A stretch of 59,059 nt of DNA from an uncultured Bacteroidaceae bacterium (GCA_904501945.1 CAJGCU010000002.1:1-59059); one strand, 5' to 3'; shown: positions 43,067 through 52,793, counted from the stretch's first letter. Numbers and translations: made by a program. Notes: a model not told the origin generated them from the sequence alone.

Positions 43067-44449
43067 TTATTTATTTTTCACAATTTGAGCTGTAAATTCC
43101 GCTTCTGCCGCTATATTTTCTCCGACAAACACAAGACCTGCCATAGAAGCGATACCACGACGTAACGGTGCTGTCATCTTTACTTTAAATATAAGTGTAT
43201 CGCCTGGAACCACTTTACGGCGGAATTTTACATTGTCTATCTTCATAAAATATGTGGACCAACGTTCTGGCTCTTCCACGTTATTCAATACTAGCAAACC
43301 ACCAGCCTGCGCCATTGCTTCAACAACAAGAACACCCGGCATCACAGGTTCCTGAGGGAAATGTCCTGTAAAGAACGGTTCATTGCTGGTCACATTCTTA
43401 ACTGCTACAATTTCAGTATCATCTACAGCTATTACCTTATCAACCAGTTGCATCGGATAGCGATGAGGGAGAAGGCTGCGAATCTTGTTCACATCCATCA
43501 ATGGCGTTTCATTAGGATCATATACAGGACACTGTACTTCATGCTTCTTGATATCTTTCTTGATAGTACGTGCAAACTTATTATTGATTGTATGTCCTGG
43601 CTTAGTAGCTATAACACGCCCTTTAATAGGTTTGCCCACAAGTGCTAAATCGCCTATCACATCAAGCAGTTTATGACGAGCAGTTTCATTGCTCCATGCT
43701 AATGGCTTATGATTAATGTAGCCAAGCTTGGTAGCATCCATGTGAGGAATTCCAAGCGTGTCAGCAAGTTTATCATAACGGTCTTGTGGCAACTCTTTCT
43801 CATAAATAACAATTGCATTATCAAGGTCACCCCCCTTGATCAGACCCAAATTCAACAAAGGCTCTATTTCACGAACAAAGACAAACGTACGTGCAGAAGC
43901 TACTTCTGCAGGAAAATCTGCCATATCTTCAAGATTTGCAAACTGATTGTCCAATATTTTCGAATCAAAAGCAATCTGAGCATTTACACAGAAGCGTTCG
44001 TCTGGCAAGAGAATCAAATGCTCTCCATTCTCGCCTTTCACTTCCATCTTCTGTTTTACCACATAATAGTCCTTCTTTACATTCTGTTCCAAAAGTCCAA
44101 CCCTTTGTATCTCTTCGATAAAAGGCATAGCACTACCATCAAGAATTGGCATTTCAGGACCATCCAACTGTATCAGGCAATTATCTATTCCACTTGCATA
44201 AAGAGCTGCCATAGCATGCTCTATTGTACTGATTTTTATATCATTCTTCACCAGAACAGTTCCACGCTGAGTATCACCCACCAAATCAGCATTACAGTCA
44301 ATAATTGGCTGGCCTTCCATATCAGTTCTTTGAATCTTATATCCGTAGTTCTCTTCTGCTGGATTGAAAACAGCGGTAATAACCTGTCCAGTATGCAATC
44401 CCTTTCCTTTAAGAGTAAAAGCCTCTTTTATAGTTTGTTGCTTCTGCAT
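43067..44449 (-). CDS. lpxC/fabZ: Bifunctional LpxC deacetylase - FabZ dehydratase
   Basis: A 460-residue fusion. Residues 1-300 are LpxC, the zinc deacetylase that commits to lipid A (TLKGKGLHTGQ, STIEHAMAALYASGIDN, DGSAMPF, and HKLLDVIGDLALVG carrying a zinc ligand). Residues about 310-460 are FabZ, the 3-hydroxyacyl-ACP dehydratase (LLPHRYPMQLVDKV, and the catalytic HFPQEPVMPGVLVVEAMAQAGG). This fusion is characteristic of Bacteroidota and their relatives. It lies 93 nt after lpxD. Confidence 0.96.
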   Translation of the reverse strand: MQKQQTIKEAFTLKGKGLHTGQVITAVFNPAEENYGYKIQRTDMEGQPIIDCNADLVGDTQRGTVLVKNDIKISTIEHAMAALYASGIDNCLIQLDGPEMPILDGSAMPFIEEIQRVGLLEQNVKKDYYVVKQKMEVKGENGEHLILLPDERFCVNAQIAFDSKILDNQFANLEDMADFPAEVASARTFVFVREIEPLLNLGLIKGGDLDNAIVIYEKELPQDRYDKLADTLGIPHMDATKLGYINHKPLAWSNETARHKLLDVIGDLALVGKPIKGRVIATKPGHTINNKFARTIKKDIKKHEVQCPVYDPNETPLMDVNKIRSLLPHRYPMQLVDKVIAVDDTEIVAVKNVTSNEPFFTGHFPQEPVMPGVLVVEAMAQAGGLLVLNNVEEPERWSTYFMKIDNVKFRRKVVPGDTLIFKVKMTAPLRRGIASMAGLVFVGENIAAEAEFTAQIVKNK

Positions 44450-44542
44450 ATTAATGAGTCAAATAACAATAACGACATTCAAACTAATAACGTCCATTAC
44501 TTAATGTTAAAAGTTTCTTGTCCGCTTATTACTTATATTTAT

Positions 44543-45580
44543 TTATTTTTTAAGTTCTTCTATTTCTTTCTTCAATGCTGCAACCTCTTTCAGCAATTCC
44601 GGTAATGAATTAAGAGCTGCCATATTTTTAGCAAATTTCTTATGTTCAATTGCAGGATATCCCATGAGAGTTGCACCACCTTTACGAGCAAGATTACCGC
44701 CTGCCAAACCTGCCTGCGCTCCCATTATCGTGCGATCGCCCACTTTTAAATGACCTGCAATTCCTACTTGTCCTGCAAACATACACCATTCGCCAACTTT
44801 AGAGCTACCAGCCACGCCAACTTGTGCTGACATCACAGTATTCTGTCCTACTTCCACATTATGGGCAATCTGTACAAGATTATCCAACTTCACACCTTGA
44901 CGGATAATGGTGCTTCCCATTGTTGAACGGTCTATGCATGTATTTGCTCCAATTTCCACATTATCCTCAACAACCACGTTGCCAATCTGAGGAATCTTAT
45001 CATATCCATCAGGAGTTGGTGCGAATCCAAATCCATCTGCACCAATGACACATCCTGCATGAAGGATGCAGTTCTCACCAACAACACAATCGTGATAAAT
45101 CACAGCGTTACTATATATTTCCGTATTGCTGCCTACTTTCGCACTACGGCCAATTGTAACGTGTGGATGCAACACAACGCCATCGCCTATTTCCACGCCT
45201 TCCGCAATTGCCACAAAAGGACCAATATAACAATTTTCGCCAATTTTTGCAGAGGGATCAATAAACGCCAGCGAATCGATGCCAACACGCTTCTGCTGCA
45301 TACTCTGATAAAGCTGCAACAATTTTGCTACAGATTCGTATGCATTTTCCACTCGTACCAAAGTGGCACTTACTTCCTGCGAAGGTTGAAAATCTTTATT
45401 AACGAGCACGACACTTGACTTCGTCTCATAAATATATTGTTCGTATTGGGGGTTGGCCAGAAAAGAAAGGGCACCTTCTGTTCCCTCTTCAATCTTAGCG
45501 AAAGTGCTGATAGTCGCATTAGGGTCTCCATCAACAGTTCCACCAGTATAACCTGCTATTTGTTGTGCTGTAAATACCAT
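44543..45580 (-). CDS. lpxD: UDP-3-O-(3-hydroxyacyl)glucosamine N-acyltransferase
   Basis: A 345-residue trimeric acyltransferase. The N-terminal uridine-binding domain (VFTAQQIAGYTGGTV, then GALSFLANPQYEQYIY) is followed by many hexapeptides with the catalytic DNLVQIAHNVEVG, and a C-terminal helix (PELLKEVAALKKEIEELK). The frame extends 63 nt upstream, past the -7 box, so the ATG giving MVFTAQQ is correct. It heads the lpxD-lpxC/fabZ-lpxA operon, divergent from purM. Confidence 0.95.
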   Translation of the reverse strand: MVFTAQQIAGYTGGTVDGDPNATISTFAKIEEGTEGALSFLANPQYEQYIYETKSSVVLVNKDFQPSQEVSATLVRVENAYESVAKLLQLYQSMQQKRVGIDSLAFIDPSAKIGENCYIGPFVAIAEGVEIGDGVVLHPHVTIGRSAKVGSNTEIYSNAVIYHDCVVGENCILHAGCVIGADGFGFAPTPDGYDKIPQIGNVVVEDNVEIGANTCIDRSTMGSTIIRQGVKLDNLVQIAHNVEVGQNTVMSAQVGVAGSSKVGEWCMFAGQVGIAGHLKVGDRTIMGAQAGLAGGNLARKGGATLMGYPAIEHKKFAKNMAALNSLPELLKEVAALKKEIEELKK

Positions 45581-45610
45581 TTTATTACATTTTAACAGTA
45601 TAATAGATTG

Positions 45611-45669
45611 CAAATTTAAGAAAGAAATTCGACATAACGGCAATTTATCCTAAATTTTCATTACCTTTG
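45611..45669. promoter_or_regulatory. Divergent -7 boxes for lpxD and purM
   Basis: TAAATTTG on the minus strand (complement of 45611-45618) lies about 30 nt before lpxD. TACCTTTG on the plus strand (45662-45669) lies about 42 nt before purM. Both match the -7 consensus. A TTG is found for lpxD only at a long 22-nt spacing. Confidence 0.55.
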
Positions 45670-45710
45670 CATCATAAAAAAGTAGAAAACGACTAAAAAA
45701 AGTAATCCAA

Positions 45711-46886
45711 ATGGCTATAGACAACAAGCAGAGATACATGATGCGTGGTGTAAGTGCCGCAAAAGAAGACGTGCATAACGCCATTAAGAACATAGACAAG
45801 GGCATATTTCCACAAGCCTTCTGTAAAATCATTCCAGACATTTTAGGAGGAGATCCCGAATACTGTAACATTATGCATGCTGACGGAGCAGGCACTAAGT
45901 CCAGTCTTGCATATATGTACTGGAAAGAAACTGGCGACTTTTCCGTCTGGAAGGGAATTGCTCAGGACGCACTCATCATGAACACTGATGACCTACTTTG
46001 TGTTGGCGCAGTGGACAACATTTTGGTTTCCAGTACAATTGGACGCAACAAGATGCTCATCCCCGGCGAGGTAATTTCAGCCATCATTAATGGAACAGAC
46101 GAATTGCTTTCCGAAATGCGCAACATGGGAATCGGCATCTACGCAACAGGAGGTGAAACCGCAGACGTAGGAGACCTCGTGCGTACTATCATCGTTGACA
46201 GCACCGTTACTTGCCGTATGAAACGCAGCGATGTCATTGACAATGCCAACATCCGACCTGGCGATGTTATTGTTGGGCTATCATCTTGCGGACAAGCAAC
46301 TTATGAAAAAGAATACAACGGCGGAATGGGTAGCAATGGATTGACTTCTGCACGCCATGACGTATTTGCGAAATATCTTGCCGAAAAATATCCAGAATCA
46401 TTCGACAAGGCTGTACCAAACGAACTTGTTTATTCTGGCTCTTACAAACTGACTGATTCCGTAGAAGACGCACCTATCAATGCAGGAAAGCTTGTCCTTT
46501 CACCAACACGCACATATGCTCCTGTAGTAAAAAAACTGCTTGATGAAATGCGTTCCGACATCCACGGCATGGTACACTGTACTGGCGGTGCACAAACAAA
46601 AGTACTTCATTTTGTGAATGACAACTGCCGCGTCATCAAAGACAATATGTTCCCTGTCCCTCCACTCTTCAAAGCTATTGCCAAAGAATCAGGAACAGAC
46701 TGGGCTGAGATGTATAAAGTATTTAATATGGGTCACAGACTCGAGGTATATCTCTCACCAGAACATGCAGAAAAAGTTATTGCGATTAGCAAATCCTTCA
46801 ACATTGACGCTCAGATTGTTGGACGAATTGAAGAGGGCAAGAAATCGCTCACTATTAAATCTGAATTTGGAGAGTTCAACTACTAA
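45711..46886 (+). CDS. purM: Phosphoribosylformylglycinamidine cyclo-ligase family protein (AIR synthase)
   Basis: A 391-residue ATP-dependent PurM-fold enzyme closing the imidazole ring in purine synthesis. The dimer/ATP site is seen in GGDPEYCNIMHADGAGTKSSLAYMYW and the metal motif ALIMNTDDLLCVGA. YATGGETADVGDLVRTIIVD, GQATYEKEYNGGMGSNGLTSARH and GMVHCTGGAQTKVL follow. It differs from E. coli PurM in spacing, as the Bacteroidota form does. Its TAA shares one base with the prfA ATG. Confidence 0.9.
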   Translation: MAIDNKQRYMMRGVSAAKEDVHNAIKNIDKGIFPQAFCKIIPDILGGDPEYCNIMHADGAGTKSSLAYMYWKETGDFSVWKGIAQDALIMNTDDLLCVGAVDNILVSSTIGRNKMLIPGEVISAIINGTDELLSEMRNMGIGIYATGGETADVGDLVRTIIVDSTVTCRMKRSDVIDNANIRPGDVIVGLSSCGQATYEKEYNGGMGSNGLTSARHDVFAKYLAEKYPESFDKAVPNELVYSGSYKLTDSVEDAPINAGKLVLSPTRTYAPVVKKLLDEMRSDIHGMVHCTGGAQTKVLHFVNDNCRVIKDNMFPVPPLFKAIAKESGTDWAEMYKVFNMGHRLEVYLSPEHAEKVIAISKSFNIDAQIVGRIEEGKKSLTIKSEFGEFNY

Positions 46887-47986
46887 TGGATATATTGGAA
46901 AAATTAGAAGGGCTGGTGCCTCGATTCGAGGAGGTGTCAACCCTCATCACCGACCCCAACGTCATCGCAGATCAAAAACGATATGTTCAGCTGACAAAGG
47001 AATACAAAAACCTTGAGGACATCATGAATGCCCGCAAGGATTACATCCATGCCATAAAGGGACTGGAAGAGGCGAAAGAACTGTTGACCATCGAAGATGA
47101 TCCTGACATGAAAGAAATGGCCCGGGAAGAAATCGCTGTCAACGAAAAGCGTATCCCCGAATTAGAGGAGGAAATAAAGCTTCTGCTCATCCCTGCCGAC
47201 CCTGAAGACAGCAAAAATGTAACCCTTGAAATTCGCGGTGGAACAGGCGGTGACGAGGCTGCCCTTTTCGCAGGAGACCTTTTCCGCATGTACACAAAAT
47301 ATTGCGAAATAAAAGGCTGGCATCTGATTGTCTCATCCATGTCAGAAGGCGCAGTAGGCGGCTACAAGGAAATCATCGCCAATGTCACCGGCGAAAACGT
47401 CTATGGTACCATGAAATATGAATCAGGAGTACACCGCGTACAGCGTGTGCCTGCCACAGAAACACAAGGACGAGTACACACCTCTGCGGCAACCGTAGCA
47501 GTATTGCCTGAAGCAGAACCTTTTGATGTACAAATCAATGAAGGAGAAATCAAATGGGACACATTCCGTAGCTCGGGTGCTGGAGGACAAAACGTAAACA
47601 AGGTCGAATCAGGTGTCCGTGCTCGTTACATGTGGAAGAACCCTAACACAGGCGAAACGGAAGAAATACTCGTTGAGTGTACAGAAACACGTGACCAGCC
47701 AAAAAATAAGGAACGTGCTCTCGCGCGTTTGCGTACCTATATTTATGACCGCGAACATCAAAAGTATATTGACGACATCGCTTCACGACGCAAGACTCTC
47801 GTCTCTACTGGTGACCGTTCTGCAAAAATCCGCACATACAACTATCCTCAGGGACGTATCACAGATCACCGTATCAACTACACCATCTACAATCTCGCTG
47901 CATTCATGGATGGCGACATACAAGATTGCATCGACCATCTTATCGTAGCTGAAAATGCGGAAAGAATGAAGGAAGCTGAACTTTAA
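46886..47986 (+). CDS. prfA: Peptide chain release factor 1
   Basis: A 366-residue RF1 that ends translation at UAA and UAG. The codon-reading motif is PAT (189-191, RF1 type rather than SPF of RF2), the catalytic GGQ is at 233-235 in SSGAGGQNVNKVES, and the coiled-coil domain is at about 1-100. It starts on the last base of purM, implying coupled translation. Length is normal. Confidence 0.96.
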   Translation: MDILEKLEGLVPRFEEVSTLITDPNVIADQKRYVQLTKEYKNLEDIMNARKDYIHAIKGLEEAKELLTIEDDPDMKEMAREEIAVNEKRIPELEEEIKLLLIPADPEDSKNVTLEIRGGTGGDEAALFAGDLFRMYTKYCEIKGWHLIVSSMSEGAVGGYKEIIANVTGENVYGTMKYESGVHRVQRVPATETQGRVHTSAATVAVLPEAEPFDVQINEGEIKWDTFRSSGAGGQNVNKVESGVRARYMWKNPNTGETEEILVECTETRDQPKNKERALARLRTYIYDREHQKYIDDIASRRKTLVSTGDRSAKIRTYNYPQGRITDHRINYTIYNLAAFMDGDIQDCIDHLIVAENAERMKEAEL

Positions 47987-48000
47987 GAAGACACATAACC

Positions 48001-48954
48001 ATGGCAAAGGCACCACGGAATCGCACCCTGACTCTGACAGAAAAAGAGCGAGCCGATTACAAGGCTCGCCTGCTATCTGAATCAGACCTTTCCATTGGCA
48101 TAGACACTATCAACAAAGTCATCAATGCAGATCTCAAAAAAGCATTGCCCTTCGTGCCCGACCTTTCAGCCGACCTTATTATTATCGACCCGCCCTACAA
48201 CCTCACGAAAGACTTTCACGGCACGACCTTCTCTTCCAGAACAGAGCAAGCATATACTGACTACCTGAGAGAATGGATGCCTGATGTTGTGGCAAAGCTC
48301 AAGCCAACAGGTTCCCTCTATCTTTGCGGTGATTGGCGAAGCACCTCTGCTCTGCAGCAAGTGCTCTCCGAGCATCTTCACATCATCAACCGCATTACAT
48401 GGCAACGCGAAAAAGGACGAGGTGCCATCAACAACTGGAAAAACGGGATGGAAGACATCTGGTTTGCCGTCAAAGATCCCAAACACTACTATTTCAACGT
48501 AGAAAATGTCAAGCAGCGGCGTAAAGTCATAGCGCCATACAAGACAGACAACCAGCCCAAGGACTGGGAAGATACGCCCCACGGCAAATTCAGGACAACT
48601 TATCCTTCCAATTTTTGGGACGACATCAGCATCCCCTTCTGGTCCATGCCAGAAAACACAGAGCATCCAACCCAGAAGCCTGAAAAGCTATATGCAAAAT
48701 TAATCCTTGCTTCGTCAAAAGAGAATGACATTATTTTTGACCCATTCCTCGGAAGCGGAACAAGTTGCGTTGTAGCTAAAAAACTCAAACGCCGATACTG
48801 CGGTATAGAGATAAACACCGAATATTGCTGCTGGGCCGAAAAACGTCTCTTCTTAGCCGAAAAAGATACAGAAATTCAGGGATATACCGACGGTACATTT
48901 TGGGAAAGAAACACTTTAAACCAACAACTAAAATATCAACCCAAGAAAACATAA
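48001..48954 (+). CDS. Solitary N6-adenine/N4-cytosine DNA methyltransferase (beta class)
   Basis: A 317-residue N6_N4_Mtase. Catalytic motif IV DPPYNL (63-68) precedes the target-recognition region (about 100-215), then HPTQKP (222-227) and the SAM-binding motif I DPFLGSGTS (247-255), the beta-class order. DPPY favours adenine-N6. No restriction endonuclease, specificity subunit or mobile element is nearby. It is wedged between prfA (14 nt) and pyrF (10 nt). It could be an orphan regulatory methylase, or the remnant half of a restriction-modification system. Confidence 0.88.
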   Translation: MAKAPRNRTLTLTEKERADYKARLLSESDLSIGIDTINKVINADLKKALPFVPDLSADLIIIDPPYNLTKDFHGTTFSSRTEQAYTDYLREWMPDVVAKLKPTGSLYLCGDWRSTSALQQVLSEHLHIINRITWQREKGRGAINNWKNGMEDIWFAVKDPKHYYFNVENVKQRRKVIAPYKTDNQPKDWEDTPHGKFRTTYPSNFWDDISIPFWSMPENTEHPTQKPEKLYAKLILASSKENDIIFDPFLGSGTSCVVAKKLKRRYCGIEINTEYCCWAEKRLFLAEKDTEIQGYTDGTFWERNTLNQQLKYQPKKT

Positions 48955-48964
48955 AACATCCATC

Positions 48965-49789
48965 ATGACACGACAAGAACTCATCGACCAGATTTTCGAG
49001 AAAAAAACATTCCTCTGTGTAGGGCTCGACACCGACATCAAAAAAATACCGCAGCATCTGCTGAAGGAAGAAGACCCCATCTTCGCTTTCAACAAAGCCA
49101 TCATCGATGCTACTGCACCTTATTGCGTAGCTTACAAGCCCAATCTTGCTTTTTATGAAAGCATGGGGGTAAAAGGCTGGATTTCTTTTGAGAAGACTAT
49201 CACATACCTCAACGAGAACTACCCTCAGCACTTCATCATCGCTGATGCTAAGCGTGGCGACATCGGCAACACCAGTGCAATGTACGCACGCACTTTCTTT
49301 GAGGAGATGAACATCGATTCGCTGACTGTTGCTCCATACATGGGAGAGGACAGCGTGACTCCATTCCTCCAGTATGAAGGGAAATGGGTGATTCTCTTGG
49401 CGCTCACGTCCAACAAGGGAAGCCACGATTTCCAGCTTACGGCTGACACTAAAGGTGAACGCCTTTTCGAGAAAGTACTTCGCAAGAGCCTGGAATGGGG
49501 CAACGCTGATAATATGATGTATGTTGTAGGAGCCACACAAGGCCAGATGTTTGAAGACATTCGCAAGATTGTCCCTAACCATTTCCTTTTGGTTCCAGGT
49601 GTCGGAGCGCAAGGCGGAAGCTTGGAGGACGTATGCAAGTACGGTATGACTCCCGACTGCGGCCTCATCGTCAACTCTTCACGCGCCATCATCTATGCTG
49701 ACAGCACCGAAAACTTTGCCAACATTGCCGCTGAAGAAGCCCAAAAAGTTGCTCAGCAAATGGCACAACTCTTGCCCGCAAAAAAATAA
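48965..49789 (+). CDS. pyrF: Orotidine 5'-phosphate decarboxylase (type 2)
   Basis: A 274-residue enzyme making UMP. The type-2 signatures are CVGLDTDIKKIP, YKPNLAFYE, and the catalytic DAKRGDIGNTS with the Asp-Lys-Asp tetrad part. PYMGEDSVTPF and VPGVGAQGG follow. Length is typical for the long form seen in Bacteroidota and actinobacteria. It ends the purM-prfA-methyltransferase-pyrF group, and the three-arm element E5 follows 32 nt later. Confidence 0.95.
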   Translation: MTRQELIDQIFEKKTFLCVGLDTDIKKIPQHLLKEEDPIFAFNKAIIDATAPYCVAYKPNLAFYESMGVKGWISFEKTITYLNENYPQHFIIADAKRGDIGNTSAMYARTFFEEMNIDSLTVAPYMGEDSVTPFLQYEGKWVILLALTSNKGSHDFQLTADTKGERLFEKVLRKSLEWGNADNMMYVVGATQGQMFEDIRKIVPNHFLLVPGVGAQGGSLEDVCKYGMTPDCGLIVNSSRAIIYADSTENFANIAAEEAQKVAQQMAQLLPAKK

Positions 49790-49821
49790 CTGGAGCAACT
49801 CCTAATCCTTATACATTAAAA

Positions 49822-49885
49822 GCGTACCCCTCGGGTACGGCAGTTCGCACCCCTCGGGTCCATCACGGCGTACCCGAGGGGTGCG
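49822..49885 (-). repeat. Three-arm element, copy E5 (CCCCTCGGGT family)
   Basis: Plus-strand boxes are CGTACCCCTCGGGTACG (from 49823), GCACCCCTCGGGTCC (from 49847) and the inverted ACCCGAGGGGTGCGC (49872-49885). Box starts are 24 nt apart and the hairpin spans 38 nt, as in the reverse complement of 17406-17467. On the minus strand, the single arm matches R1 best at its outer end and R2 best at its inner end. It lies between pyrF and uvrA. Confidence 0.82.
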
Positions 49886-49945
49886 CTTTCTTTTCATCAA
49901 ACTTATCTTTCTCTTCTTTTATTCGCACATCCCACATTTTTTTCT

Positions 49946-49953
49946 TAACTTTG
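49946..49953 (+). promoter_or_regulatory. -7 box directly in front of uvrA
   Basis: TAACTTTG ends 5 nt before the ATG at 49959, so a transcript from it would be leaderless or nearly so. No -33 TTG is clear. Confidence 0.5.
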
Positions 49954-49958
49954 CCACC

Positions 49959-52793
49959 ATGACTACAAGAATTACAAAGAAATATGCAGATTTGAAAGAT
50001 TACATCAGCGTAAGGGGAGCAAGAGTGAACAACCTGAAAAGTGTTGACGTCAAGATTCCGCACAACAAGCTGGTGGTCATCACAGGTGTATCAGGCAGCG
50101 GAAAATCTTCGCTGGCATTTGACACACTTTATGCCGAAGGGCAACGCAGATATGTAGAAAGCCTGTCAACATACGCAAGACAGTTCTTGGGCAGAATGGC
50201 AAAACCCGAATGCGATTTCATCGAGGGTATTTCACCTGCTATTGCAATCGAACAGAAAGTGAGCAGCAGGAACCCACGTTCAACAGTAGGCACAAGCACT
50301 GAGATTTATGACTATCTGAGAATGCTATATGCCAGAATAGGACGGACATTCTCCCCTACCAGTGGGAAAGAGGTAAAAAAACACACAACAGATGACATCA
50401 TTCGTTGCATGCTGGAGCACAAAGAAGGTGAACGTCTGATAGTACTGACACCGCTAGTCATTAGAAACGAGCGGTCGCTGAAAGAGCAATTGGACATCAA
50501 TTACAAGACTGGATTTCAAAGAATTGAAGTCTATGGCGAAATCATGAGGATTACCGATTTTCTGGCCATGGAATCCACACCATACTGTCAGGATATTAAA
50601 CTGGTTATTGACCGCCTAAAAATCTCCAACGAGAAGACAACCATCAATCGCCTCGCAGACTCTGCCAACACTGCCATGTATGAAGGCGACGGCAAATGTA
50701 TCTTAAAGTTTGAGGATGGAAAAACAGAGGAGTTTTCGTTGAAATTCGAAGCAGACGGTATCACATTTGAAGAGCCCACCGACCAGATGTTTTCATTCAA
50801 CTCTCCCGTGGGTGCTTGCCCCGAGTGTGAAGGATATGGAAAAATTATCGGCATCGACGAAAGCATGGTCATCCCAGACCCTGACCTATCCGTTTATGAT
50901 GGTGCAGTTGTGTGTTGGAAAGGAGACAAAATGTCGGAATGGAAGAGAGAGTTTGTACGTAGCGCTGAGAGGTACGGATTTCCCATTTTCACGCCTTACA
51001 GTCAGTTGACAGACAAGGAAAAAGACTTCCTGTGGCATGGTGTACCCGAAGTAAACGAATGGGGGAATATATCCATCTGCATTGACGAATTTTTCCGCAT
51101 GCTGAAAGAAAATCAGTACAAGATTCAATATCGAGTCATGCTGGCACGCTACAGAGGAAAAACGTCCTGTCCAACGTGCCACGGCAAGAGATTGAAAAAA
51201 GAGGCAGAATATGTCAAGATTGGCGGAATGAGCATCACCGAACTCTGCGAACTACCTATAAATGAATTAAATGATTTTTTTCGCAAGCTAAAAGTGACAG
51301 CACAGGAAGAAAAAGTAGCGGGACGACTATTAGTAGAAATCAGAAGCAGACTCAAGTTCCTAATGGATGTAGGGCTGAGCTACCTCACCTTGTCACGTCT
51401 CAGCAATTCATTGTCAGGAGGAGAGAGTCAGCGCATCAACCTTGCCACCAGTTTAGGTTCATCGTTGGTAGGCAGCATGTACATTCTTGACGAACCGAGC
51501 ATCGGTTTGCATTCGCGCGACACGCAACGACTGATCCACGTACTGAGACAACTACAGCAACTAGGCAACACCGTAATTGTAGTGGAACACGACGAAGAAA
51601 TCATGCGTGCTGCCGACTACATTATCGATATAGGTCCCGACGCAGGCCAATGGGGCGGAGAAATCATGTATGCAGGACCGCCATTAACAAGCCTGGGAAA
51701 AGACAGGTTCAACAGCATATCGCACACGCTAAATTATCTCACAGGAAAAGAAACCATCGAGATTCCTGCCAGCCGGCGCCCATGGAACAACTACATCCAT
51801 GTGAAAAATGCACGCGCCAACAATCTCAAAGGAATAGACGTGAAATTCCCGCTGAATGTCATGACCTGCGTAACAGGAGTGTCAGGGTCAGGAAAGTCCA
51901 CTTTGGTAAGAGACATACTCTATCTTGCCATGAAACGACAATTAGGCGAAACAGCAGAAAAGCCTGGACTATTCTCAAGCATAGAAGGCGACCTTGACAT
52001 GATCAAGCACATCGACTTCATCAACCAAAATCCCATCGGCACATCATCTCGTTCCAACCCTGCGACCTATATCGGCGCATGGGACGAGATTCGCAAGCTA
52101 TTTGCCAATCAGCAACTTTCCAAACAATTTGGCTATACCCCCGCCAATTTCTCATTCAATGCAGAAGGAGGCAGATGTGAAGAATGCAAAGGTGAAGGAA
52201 CTGTCAGAATTGAGATGCAGTTCATGAATGACCTCATATTGGAATGCGAGCAGTGTCATGGCAAGCGGTTCAAGAACGAAATTCTAGAAGTGAGGTACGA
52301 AGGCGTCAATGCCTACGAAATGCTTGACATGACAATTATGCAGGCCATCACGTTCTTTACTCAGCACAAACAGAAGAAAATTGTGGAAAAGCTGATGCCT
52401 CTACAAGAAGTCGGACTGGGCTACATCAAACTGGGACAGACCTCCTCTACCCTGTCAGGCGGAGAGAACCAGCGCATCAAACTGGCATACTACCTCAGCC
52501 AAGAAAAGGCCAAGCCCACAATGTTCATCTTTGATGAGCCGACAACAGGCCTGCATTTCCACGACATCCAGAAACTGATCCATGCCTTCCACGCCCTCAT
52601 CCAGCGCGGACACACCGTCATCATCATCGAGCACAACATGGACATTATCAAATGCGCTGACCACATCATCGACCTTGGTCCCGAAGGTGGACAAGCCGGC
52701 GGTAACATTGTGGCGACAGGCACTCCAGAGGACATCGTCCGATGTGCATATAGTTATACAGGGCAATTTCTACAAGAGAAATGGAAAAACTAA
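49959..52793 (+). CDS. uvrA: Excinuclease ABC subunit A
   Basis: A 944-residue damage-recognition ATPase of nucleotide excision repair. Two ABC modules are seen, with GVSGSGKS (about 43-50) and a second GVSGSGKST, signatures LSGGESQRI and LSGGENQRI, and both zinc modules. The C-terminal zinc module is complete (CEECKGEGT, then CEQCHGKRF). In the N-terminal zinc module only CPEC is present before a lost first CxxC. The open frame starts earlier at 49881, but those 26 residues are unlike UvrA and precede the -7 box. Confidence 0.95.
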   Translation: MTTRITKKYADLKDYISVRGARVNNLKSVDVKIPHNKLVVITGVSGSGKSSLAFDTLYAEGQRRYVESLSTYARQFLGRMAKPECDFIEGISPAIAIEQKVSSRNPRSTVGTSTEIYDYLRMLYARIGRTFSPTSGKEVKKHTTDDIIRCMLEHKEGERLIVLTPLVIRNERSLKEQLDINYKTGFQRIEVYGEIMRITDFLAMESTPYCQDIKLVIDRLKISNEKTTINRLADSANTAMYEGDGKCILKFEDGKTEEFSLKFEADGITFEEPTDQMFSFNSPVGACPECEGYGKIIGIDESMVIPDPDLSVYDGAVVCWKGDKMSEWKREFVRSAERYGFPIFTPYSQLTDKEKDFLWHGVPEVNEWGNISICIDEFFRMLKENQYKIQYRVMLARYRGKTSCPTCHGKRLKKEAEYVKIGGMSITELCELPINELNDFFRKLKVTAQEEKVAGRLLVEIRSRLKFLMDVGLSYLTLSRLSNSLSGGESQRINLATSLGSSLVGSMYILDEPSIGLHSRDTQRLIHVLRQLQQLGNTVIVVEHDEEIMRAADYIIDIGPDAGQWGGEIMYAGPPLTSLGKDRFNSISHTLNYLTGKETIEIPASRRPWNNYIHVKNARANNLKGIDVKFPLNVMTCVTGVSGSGKSTLVRDILYLAMKRQLGETAEKPGLFSSIEGDLDMIKHIDFINQNPIGTSSRSNPATYIGAWDEIRKLFANQQLSKQFGYTPANFSFNAEGGRCEECKGEGTVRIEMQFMNDLILECEQCHGKRFKNEILEVRYEGVNAYEMLDMTIMQAITFFTQHKQKKIVEKLMPLQEVGLGYIKLGQTSSTLSGGENQRIKLAYYLSQEKAKPTMFIFDEPTTGLHFHDIQKLIHAFHALIQRGHTVIIIEHNMDIIKCADHIIDLGPEGGQAGGNIVATGTPEDIVRCAYSYTGQFLQEKWKN

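Noticed and set aside
43709..44605. A 298-residue plus-strand frame
   Set aside because: It is a shadow of lpxC, with an odd Ile/Tyr/His-rich composition.
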